From: Rhodospirillaceae bacterium UBA6608
Lineage (GTDB): Bacteria > Pseudomonadota > Alphaproteobacteria > Rhodospirillales_A > Casp-alpha2
Direction: 5' to 3'
NCBI GenBank assembly: GCA_002433335.1
Contig: DJHY01000276.1
Coordinates: forward strand, 1 to 10,159
DNA: 10,159 bases
Part shown: positions 1 to 6,476 of the stretch, piece after piece
Layout of the letters: each line of letters begins with the position of its first letter
Numbering within the stretch: position 1 is the first letter of the stretch
The notes under the pieces: model-generated
What the model saw: only the letters and a program-made list of their open reading frames with translations
Database searches by the model: none
What the model was told of the DNA's origin: nothing
Made by a program: the position numbers and the translations under genes

Positions 1-1515
<1,515 letters not shown>

Positions 1516-1545
1516 GAGAAGGCTCCTTGCTAGGCACAGGCGTAT

Positions 1546-1557
1546 CCCCGGTCGGGG
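1546..1557 (-). promoter_or_regulatory. Short GC hairpin in the acnA leader
   Basis: CCCCGGTCGGGG can fold into a 4-bp CCCC/GGGG stem with a GGTC loop. It lies about 30 nt upstream of the acnA start and 20 nt ahead of its ribosome site, so it would sit in the acnA 5' leader. A role in translation or mRNA stability is only inferred; short GC palindromes arise by chance in GC-rich DNA. Confidence 0.25.
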
Positions 1558-1594
1558 CAATCCACGGCCCTCGCCGGATATCGTCTAAGATATA

Positions 1595-1610
1595 GTGATC
1601 ACAAACGTTT
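1595..1610. promoter_or_regulatory. Two abutting 8-bp palindromes, possible operator upstream of acnA
   Basis: GTGATCAC (1595-1602) is followed immediately by AAACGTTT (1603-1610); each is a perfect 8-bp palindrome. The pair lies about 80 bp upstream of the acnA start, next to the -10-like TATATC on the minus strand, where a repressor or activator could act. GTGATCAC loosely recalls CRP/FNR-type half-sites (TGTGA/TCACA), but the spacing does not fit either consensus. Seen directly: the palindromes. Inferred: any protein binding. Confidence 0.3.
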
Positions 1611-1649
1611 AAGTCGAATCACCCGAGCGGAAATGAAGGAGAATTTTCC

Positions 1650-1736
1650 GTGTCAGCCGCTTCGTTTTCGACTGAATCCGGCACGGCTCCAATTCGGGAT
1701 GAAACCGAGCTAAGCCCTAACATATCAAGCGATTAG
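1650..1736 (+). CDS. Possible 28-codon ORF in the acnA/acnB gap (doubtful)
   Basis: A GTG codon at 1650 lies 8 nt after a good AAGGAG (1636-1641) and opens 28 codons ending in TAG (1734-1736). The peptide begins MSAASFSTESGTAPIRDE and is hydrophilic, with no signal or membrane segment. A second frame, ATG at 1633 to TAA at 1713 (26 codons), overlaps it. Third-position G/C is far lower than in the neighbouring genes, which argues against a conserved protein. It could be a leader peptide read ahead of acnB, or chance. I do not recognise it. Confidence 0.15.
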   Translation: MSAASFSTESGTAPIRDETELSPNISSD

Positions 1737-1760
1737 ATTCACCTTGCAAGCCGAACTAGG

Positions 1761-1784
1761 CTAAACTAAATCATCACTAAACTA
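1761..1784 (+). repeat. Direct repeat CTAAACTA x2 upstream of acnB
   Basis: CTAAACTA occurs at 1761-1768 and again at 1777-1784, offset by 16 bp, with a related AACTAGG just upstream at 1754-1760. The copies overlap and follow the candidate acnB -10. Direct repeats about one and a half helical turns apart can be regulator sites, but this motif matches no binding site I recognise. Confidence 0.3.
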
Positions 1785-1803
1785 TGTCTGGCGCCTTTTT
1801 TTG

Positions 1804-1828
1804 GGCGGGATCGAGCGCTCGATCCGCC
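1804..1828 (+). promoter_or_regulatory. Palindrome or hairpin in the acnB leader
   Basis: GGATCGAGCGCTCGATCC (1808-1825) is a perfect 18-bp palindrome. With one bulged G (1807) it extends by GGC/GCC to 1804-1828. It ends 38 nt before the acnB ATG, so it is either an operator or an RNA hairpin (GCGC loop) in the leader. Just upstream, CGCC (1792-1795), a run of seven T and GGGCG (1803-1807) form a second possible small stem sharing GGCG at 1804-1807, so the two folds would exclude each other. No T run follows the large stem, so it is not a standard terminator. Confidence 0.5.
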
Positions 1829-1866
1829 GTTGATTTGGCGAGCCCCCCTAGCATCGCGGAGCAATC

Positions 1867-4632
1867 ATGAGCTTGTACACGGATTATTTGGCCGAAATCG
1901 AAGAACGCAAAAAGCAGGATTTGCATCCGAAGCCGATCGAGGACGGGGCGCTCGTCGCGGAACTGATCGCGCAGATCAAGGACACCGGCAACCCGCATCG
2001 CGAAGACTCGCTTAAGTTCTTCATTTACAACACCCTTCCGGGCACGACCAGCGCCGCCGGCGTCAAGGCCGCCTTCCTGAAAGAGATCATTCTCGGCCAG
2101 GCCGACGTCAAGGAAATCAGCCGTGAGTTCGCGTTCGAGCTGCTGTCCCACATGAAGGGCGGCCCCTCGGTTGAAGTGCTGCTGGACCTGGCCTTGGGCG
2201 ACGACGCCGACATCGCCAAGGCTGCGGCCGAAGTCCTGAAGACGCAGGTCTTCCTGTACGACGCGGACACGGACCGTCTGGCGGCGGCCTACAAGGCCGG
2301 CAACCCGATCGCCACGGACATCCTGAAAAGCTACGCCGATGCCGAATTCTTCACCAAGCTGCCGGAGATCGAGGAAAAGATCGACGTCGTGACCTACGTC
2401 GCGGCGGAAGGAGATATCTCCACCGACCTGATGTCCCCCGGCGCCGAGGCCCACTCCCGCGCCGACCGTGAACTGCACGGCAAGAGCTTCATCTCGGAAA
2501 AGGCCCAGAAAGAGATCCAGGCCCTTAAGCTGCAGCATCCGGGCAAGCGCCTGATGCTGATCGCCGAGAAAGGCACCATGGGCGTCGGCTCGTCCCGTAT
2601 GTCCGGGATCAACAACGTCGCGCTGTGGATGGGCGAGCAGGCAAGCCCCTACGTGCCGTTCGTCAACATCGCCCCGATCGTGGCCGGCACCAACGGCATT
2701 TCGCCGATCTTCCAGACCACGGTGGGCGTCACCGGCGGCATCGGTGTCGACCTCAAGAACTGGGTCAAGAAAGTCGACTCCGAAGGCAACGTCATCATCA
2801 ACAACGACGGCAGCCCGATCCTGGAAGAAAAGTATTCCGTCGCAACGGGCACGTCCCTGACGATCGACACCAAGGCCAAGAAGCTGCTGAACGAAGACGG
2901 CTCCAAGGAACTGGCCGACGTGTCGGCGGCCTTCTCGCCGCAGTCGATCGAGTTCATGAAAGCCGGCGGCTCCTATGCCATCGACTTCGGCAAGAAGCTT
3001 CAGATATTCGCCGCCGAAACCCTGGGCGTCGAGCCGAAGCAGGTGTTCGCGCCGAACAAGATCGTGTCGCACCCGGGCCAAGGCCTGACGGCGGTCGAGA
3101 AGATCTTCAACAACAACGCCGTCGGCGTTCCGGAAGGCACCGTGCTGCACGCCGGCTCCGACGCCACCGTGAAGGTCAACATCGTCGGCTCGCAAGACAC
3201 CACCGGCCCGATGACCGTGCAGGAACTGGAAGCCATGGCCGCGACCGTAATTTCCCCGGTTCTGGACGGCGCCTATCAGTCCGGCTGCCACACGGCTTCC
3301 GTCTGGGACAAGAAAGCCCAGGCCAACACGCCGAAGCTGATGGCCTTCATGAACAATTTCGGGCTGGTCACCGGCCGCGACCCGAAGGGCGTCTATCCGT
3401 CGATGACGGACGTCATCCACAAGGTTCTGAACGATATCACCATCGACGACCGGGCGATCATCATCGGCGGCGACTCGCACACTCGTATGTCGAAGGGCGT
3501 TGCCTTCGGCGCCGACTCCGGCACCGTCGCCCTGGCGCTGGCCTTGGGCCAGGCGAGCATCACCGTCCCTGAGTCGGTCAAAGTGACCTTCAAGGGCAAG
3601 ATGGCCGACCACATGGACTTCCGTGACGTCGTCCACGCGACCCAGGCGCAGATGCTGGCGCAGTTCAACGGCGACAACGTCTTCCAGGGCCGGATCATCG
3701 AAGTTCACATCGGCACGCTGCTCGCCGACCAGGCCTTCACCTTCACCGACTGGACCGCCGAGATGAAGGCCAAGGCCTCCATCTGCATTTCCAACGATGA
3801 AACCCTGATCGAATCCCTGGAGATCGCGAAATCCCGCATCCAGGTCATGATCGACAAGGGCATGGAAATCCCGTCGGGTATGCTGCATGGCCTGATCGAA
3901 AAGGCCGACAAGCGCATCGCCCAGATCAAATCCGGCGAACAGCCCGCACTGAAGCCGGACGACAATGCGAAGTACTACGCCGAGGTTGTCGTCGATCTGG
4001 ATCAGATCAACGAGCCGATGATCGCCGACCCCGACGTCAACAACATCGACGTCGCCAAGCGCTACACCCACGACACGATCCGCCCGATTTCCTATTACGG
4101 CGGCGACAAGAAAGTCGATTTCGGCTTCGTCGGGTCCTGCATGGTTCACAAGGGCGACATGAAGATCGTCGCCCAGATGTTCCGCAACCTGGAAAAGGCC
4201 AACGGCAAGATCGAATTCCATGCGCCGCTGGTTGTCGCCCCGCCGACCTACAACATCGTCGACGAGCTGAAGGCCGAAGGCGATTGGGACATCCTGCAGA
4301 AATACGCCGGTTTCGTGTTCGACGACGCCCATCCCAAGACCGAGGCCCGTACCAAGTACGACAACACCCTTTATCTGGAGCGCCCGGGCTGCAACCTTTG
4401 CATGGGCAACCAGGAAAAGGCCGAGAAAGGCGACACGGTCATGGCGACCTCGACCCGTCTGTTCCAGGGCCGCGTCGTTGCCGACACCGCCGAGAAGAAG
4501 GGTGAATCCCTTCTCGCCTCGACCCCGGTCGTGGTGCTGTCGACCATCCTTGGCCGTACGCCGAGCATCGACGAATACAAGACCGCGGTGGACGGCATCA
4601 ACCTGACCAAGTTCGCGCCGCCGCGCGCATAA
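1867..4632 (+). CDS. acnB: Aconitate hydratase B / 2-methylisocitrate dehydratase, long form
   Basis: AcnB-family [4Fe-4S] aconitase of the cytoplasm. The family acts in the TCA cycle and often also hydrates 2-methylaconitate in the methylcitrate cycle. At 921 residues it is longer than E. coli AcnB (865). Domain order follows AcnB: a helical HEAT-like N-terminus (about 1-165), the swivel domain (about 170-400, with GVGSSRMS), then the catalytic domains. These carry GSQDTTGPMT (441-450), GGDSHTR (534-540), the ligand C758 in GSCM, and C842/C845 in GCNLCMGNQ. The gap between the first ligand and the CxxC pair is 84 residues against 59 in E. coli, so part of the extra length lies there. The start ATG has GGAG at 1858-1861, 5 nt upstream. 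The sequence MSLYTDYLAEIEERKKQ resembles, from memory, the Flavobacteria/Bacteroidetes enzyme. Codon use matches its neighbours, so any transfer would be old. It stops at TAA, followed by a terminator. Confidence 0.96.
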   Translation: MSLYTDYLAEIEERKKQDLHPKPIEDGALVAELIAQIKDTGNPHREDSLKFFIYNTLPGTTSAAGVKAAFLKEIILGQADVKEISREFAFELLSHMKGGPSVEVLLDLALGDDADIAKAAAEVLKTQVFLYDADTDRLAAAYKAGNPIATDILKSYADAEFFTKLPEIEEKIDVVTYVAAEGDISTDLMSPGAEAHSRADRELHGKSFISEKAQKEIQALKLQHPGKRLMLIAEKGTMGVGSSRMSGINNVALWMGEQASPYVPFVNIAPIVAGTNGISPIFQTTVGVTGGIGVDLKNWVKKVDSEGNVIINNDGSPILEEKYSVATGTSLTIDTKAKKLLNEDGSKELADVSAAFSPQSIEFMKAGGSYAIDFGKKLQIFAAETLGVEPKQVFAPNKIVSHPGQGLTAVEKIFNNNAVGVPEGTVLHAGSDATVKVNIVGSQDTTGPMTVQELEAMAATVISPVLDGAYQSGCHTASVWDKKAQANTPKLMAFMNNFGLVTGRDPKGVYPSMTDVIHKVLNDITIDDRAIIIGGDSHTRMSKGVAFGADSGTVALALALGQASITVPESVKVTFKGKMADHMDFRDVVHATQAQMLAQFNGDNVFQGRIIEVHIGTLLADQAFTFTDWTAEMKAKASICISNDETLIESLEIAKSRIQVMIDKGMEIPSGMLHGLIEKADKRIAQIKSGEQPALKPDDNAKYYAEVVVDLDQINEPMIADPDVNNIDVAKRYTHDTIRPISYYGGDKKVDFGFVGSCMVHKGDMKIVAQMFRNLEKANGKIEFHAPLVVAPPTYNIVDELKAEGDWDILQKYAGFVFDDAHPKTEARTKYDNTLYLERPGCNLCMGNQEKAEKGDTVMATSTRLFQGRVVADTAEKKGESLLASTPVVVLSTILGRTPSIDEYKTAVDGINLTKFAPPRA

Positions 4633-4677
4633 GTCCCGATCGGTCCTGCCCGGCCGTCGATTTAGACGAGAGTTATT

Positions 4678-4725
4678 GCCCGGTGAGACGCGTTGACCTA
4701 ACGCATCTCACCGGGCTCTTTATTT
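4678..4725 (+). terminator. Intrinsic terminator of acnB
   Basis: GCCCGGTGAGACGCGTT (4678-4694) and AACGCATCTCACCGGGC (4700-4716) form a 17-bp stem with a single C-A mismatch and a 5-nt loop, followed by TCTTTATTT. It begins 45 nt after the acnB stop codon. The strong stem with a T-rich tail is a standard Rho-independent terminator and should insulate the downstream islet from acnB transcription. Confidence 0.9.
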
Positions 4726-4770
4726 GAGCCCATCCCTCTTCCTTAACTGACGCCAGAACGCGGGCCAACT

Positions 4771-4844
4771 GCCGCGCCCAAACTCTTTTTTTGAGACGCC
4801 GCTGATTAGACCAAGTCTATTTCAGTGCAAATCGTTTGGGCGGC
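4771..4844. repeat. Long-looped inverted repeat
   Basis: GCCGCGCCCAAAC (4771-4783) and GTTTGGGCGGC (4834-4844) pair over 11 bp with a 2-nt bulge. The 50-nt loop contains a T7 run and a small inner hairpin, AGAC-CAA-GTCT (4808-4818). Its meaning is unknown. It could be part of a structured RNA or a remnant of a mobile element end; no transposase lies nearby. Confidence 0.35.
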
Positions 4845-4946
4845 GAGCATAGGCTTCATGCTGCCTGAAAAAACCCTCTAAGGAGATTGTTTCCAGTGGA
4901 ATGCGCGGGAGATAGGTGCTTTGCAAACGCTAACCCTCTGGATTTC

Positions 4947-4975
4947 TTGACCGATTCCAGATCAAGGTATATTAT
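4947..4975 (+). promoter_or_regulatory. Orphan sigma70-like promoter
   Basis: TTGACC (4947-4952) and TATTAT (4970-4975) each match the sigma70 consensus at 5 of 6 bases and are separated by the ideal 17 bp. Transcription would start near 4982, on the edge of an 11-bp hairpin. No plus-strand gene follows until 6477, and the next gene is convergent, so the promoter is not explained by a protein gene. It is the best promoter match found in the window. Confidence 0.55.
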
Positions 4976-4981
4976 AGAAAT

Positions 4982-5163
4982 GCACGACGGCGCTACCGGT
5001 TGGACCCAAATAGCGCCGTCGCTCCGAACCTCTTGTGGAGGGAGGCTGGGGTGTGGGACTGCCCTAGGCGCGAGCGCCACCAATTAAGCAGCCCCTGGAT
5101 GCTAATCTGGCGCTGGTTTGCCAGACCATGAAACGCCCCTCCTGTCGGGAACTACTCTCCCGA
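4982..5163 (+). ncRNA. Candidate structured small RNA
   Basis: Starting about 7 nt after the orphan -10, the plus strand folds readily. There is a perfect 11-bp stem CGACGGCGCTA/TAGCGCCGTCG (4985-4995 with 5011-5021). A possible branched fold follows: GGCTG/CAGCC (5044-5048 with 5089-5093) enclosing GGG-ACTG-CCC (5055-5064) and GCG-CGAG-CGC (5068-5077). Further on are CTGG-TTTG-CCAG (5113-5124) and TCGGGA/TCCCGA (5145-5163). It matches no RNA family I recognise (not tmRNA, RNase P RNA, SRP RNA or a tRNA). No T run marks a 3' end, so the right boundary is a guess; the transcript might extend antisense into the gene at 5152-6117. On the other strand, the 11-bp stem could instead help terminate that gene. 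Confidence 0.3.
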
Positions 5164-6117
5164 CTGAGCCGAGTTGGCACTCGGACGATTAGAGGCAGAG
5201 GAAAAGGTCACGACTTTTCCCCCGCCCGTTGACAGCGGCGCGCCACCACCATTGCCGTGATGAACATTCGAAACGCTCGATTCTACAGAATCGGGCGTTT
5301 CGTCTTTTTGATCCGGCAAGAAGTATCGATCTCCCTTTCGGACCAGCTTTTCGTTAGCGAGTTGTCGCTTAAGCAAATTGTAGAGCGAGTTACGGTTCTT
5401 CGTTACTTCAAGGTCGCTTGGCGGATTGGCTAGTAAATCCCCAACAATCTCTGCAGTGGTTGCGCCGTCAGGCCGGGTCGCCAGATACCTTTCAACGGCG
5501 ATTTCATTCGGCGACGCCCTCCCCCCAAACGCGGGCGGCTCAACCAAATCACTCACCTGACCGGATTTAACTGCTCCCATAAACTTGTGATAGTTGGGCG
5601 CGGTAAATAGGTGGCCTTTGTGCTTCACAAGCTCCTGCTTATCGATAAGCTTCGAGATGCCACCATAGAAGGCCTTTTCCGTCCGCTTGAGCGTCTCCCC
5701 AAGGTGGGTCTCTCCAACCTCTGATTTGAGGTCCGCATACGAAATCCCGCCTTCACTCTTGGCAACGATCCTTTTGATAGTCGCTGTCCACGACTTCCCC
5801 CCCTTCCGCGGGCGATGAACTGTTGAATTAGCAGCATGAGTCTTTGCTGTCGAAGATTTTTGCCCCGCTAGAGGGCGCTTAGACTCTTGGGCGATTTTCT
5901 GCCCCCCCTCTGGCAAAGCGCCTAGATCAACCAATTTGAGTCCATACTCGACCAGCTTGGCAATCTTGCCAATTTGATCTCGACACGTCTTTTCCTCCGC
6001 AGCATGGCGAAGTTTCATATCCTCGTACTCACGCTCCAAGCGCTCATAGGTCTCTTGCCACGCCAAAACCTGCTGGCGCGTCGGAAGGCTATTCATCGTG
6101 TCATCGCTCGTGGTCAT
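5152..6117 (-). CDS. Unrecognised protein with coiled coil and two winged-helix-like repeats
   Basis: A 321-residue protein that I cannot assign to a named family. Residues 14-57 are charged, helical and heptad-like (ETYERLEREYEDMKLRHAAE), a likely coiled coil. Residues 72-108 are a basic, low-complexity linker (KSSTAKTHAANS, HRPRKGGKS). Two similar segments follow, 109-173 and 203-268. Each has the helix-turn-helix-strand pattern of a winged helix and a similar wing end, LVKHKGHLFTAP and LVRKGDRYFLP. Residues 270-321 are Ser/Gly/Asn-rich and probably disordered. There is no signal peptide or membrane segment. This suggests a cytoplasmic DNA-binding or scaffold protein, by inference only. The ATG at 6117 follows GGAG 8 nt upstream and a short leader; M8 lacks such a site. 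Base composition is clearly less GC-rich than the neighbouring genes, which points to acquisition. Confidence 0.8.
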   Translation of the reverse strand: MTTSDDTMNSLPTRQQVLAWQETYERLEREYEDMKLRHAAEEKTCRDQIGKIAKLVEYGLKLVDLGALPEGGQKIAQESKRPLAGQKSSTAKTHAANSTVHRPRKGGKSWTATIKRIVAKSEGGISYADLKSEVGETHLGETLKRTEKAFYGGISKLIDKQELVKHKGHLFTAPNYHKFMGAVKSGQVSDLVEPPAFGGRASPNEIAVERYLATRPDGATTAEIVGDLLANPPSDLEVTKNRNSLYNLLKRQLANEKLVRKGDRYFLPDQKDETPDSVESSVSNVHHGNGGGAPLSTGGGKVVTFSSASNRPSANSAQSGE

Positions 6118-6141
6118 GATCGAATCTCCGCTACAGGAGAA

Positions 6142-6170
6142 CTAATACACCATGCTCCGAAAAATCGCAA
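6142..6170 (-). promoter_or_regulatory. Candidate promoter of the winged-helix gene
   Basis: On the minus strand, TTGCGA (complement of 6165-6170) and TATTAG (complement of 6142-6147) are 17 bp apart, each matching the sigma70 consensus at 4 of 6 bases. Start would be near 6135, giving a leader of about 18 nt that holds the GGAG ribosome site before the ATG at 6117. Confidence 0.45.
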
Positions 6171-6476
6171 GAATGGAGTGATGTAAATGAGTGACCTATC
6201 TACATTTCGTTAGGGGCTAGATGATGACCCACTTTATATAGGCGTATCTGTGCTTTACATAGGTCGCCTGCGCCCGAACACCCACGCAAAAAATAGCTTC
6301 AATGGTTCATGGCCGGGATTCCGGGGGGTTGGATATTTCGCCTTGCGTCCTCCCCCTCAATCTGTGTGTAATTTTCCCACGCGGCCCGTTTAAGAGGCCC
6401 AACAAACGCCTATCCAAAAAAAGACGCCGACAACCAGATAAAGACCCGAAACGAGGCTTTACCAGGGGAGATGTCC
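6171..6476. other. Divergent intergenic region upstream of the acyl-CoA ligase operon
   Basis: This gap separates the winged-helix gene from the rightward operon. The left half is AT-rich (ACTTTATATAGG at 6231-6242) and the right half is GC-rich again. It contains an inverted pair, GACCTATCTA (6193-6202) and TACATAGGTC (6256-6265). A weak plus-strand promoter is possible at TTGCGT (6343-6348), 18 bp, TGTAAT (6367-6372), with a good -10 and a poor -35. No RNA gene is recognised, and the ATG-started frame from 6302 is out of frame with the ligase and looks spurious. Confidence 0.5.
6193..6265. repeat. Separated inverted repeat GACCTATCTA / TACATAGGTC
   Basis: GACCTATCTA (6193-6202) recurs inverted as TACATAGGTC (6256-6265), with 9 of 10 bases matching. 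ATGTAAA (6181-6187) also matches the inverse of TTTACAT (6254-6260). The two sites flank the TATATA segment between divergent genes, an arrangement compatible with two operator half-sites for a shared regulator. Function is inferred only. Confidence 0.3.

Larger units (their letters stand above)
1516..1866. promoter_or_regulatory. Divergent acnA/acnB control region
   Basis: This 351-bp gap separates two divergently transcribed aconitase genes, so promoters for both should lie here. It is more AT-rich than the flanking genes, especially at about 1580-1620 and 1725-1800. For acnB, a weak candidate is TTCACC (1738-1743), 18 bp, TAAACT (1762-1767), each matching the sigma70 consensus at 4 of 6 bases. 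For acnA, the minus strand offers only a -10-like TATATC (complement of 1589-1594) without a good -35. Separate entries give the palindromes and repeats. No tRNA or recognised riboswitch is visible. Confidence 0.7.
4726..5151. other. Long non-coding stretch at the left side of the islet
   Basis: These 426 bp lie between the acnB terminator and the 3' end of the minus-strand gene and hold no convincing protein gene. Open frames of 66 codons (4887-5087, plus) and 75 codons (4856-5083, minus) cross it, but both lack a well-placed start and look like chance; the promoter and hairpin described separately sit inside them. The stretch contains an imperfect inverted repeat (4771-4844), an orphan promoter (4947-4975) and several hairpins from 4985 onward. 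No tRNA or integrase site is recognised. Confidence 0.6.

Noticed and set aside
1777..4332. An 851-codon open frame on the minus strand opposite acnB
   Set aside because: It lies wholly against a confidently identified aconitase. In GC-rich genes with biased third positions, antisense frames often stay open, and its translation shows no recognisable domain and is rich in repetitive Val/Asp/Gly/Arg.
4985..5021. The 11-bp hairpin as a plain terminator for the minus-strand gene
   Set aside because: On the minus strand the stem is followed by GTGCATTTCT rather than a T run, and it lies about 130 nt past the stop codon. Possible but weak; the promoter placed exactly upstream on the plus strand favours another reading.
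4856..5083. A 75-codon minus-strand frame in the same gap
   Set aside because: No clear ribosome site or recognisable sequence; it overlaps the opposite frame and the hairpin segment.
4887..5087. A 66-codon plus-strand frame in the gap after acnB
   Set aside because: The first start (TTG) is only 1 nt from the AAGGAG, an alternative GTG at 4896 gives an unremarkable peptide, and a better promoter and a hairpin lie inside it. A small protein is not excluded, but unsupported.
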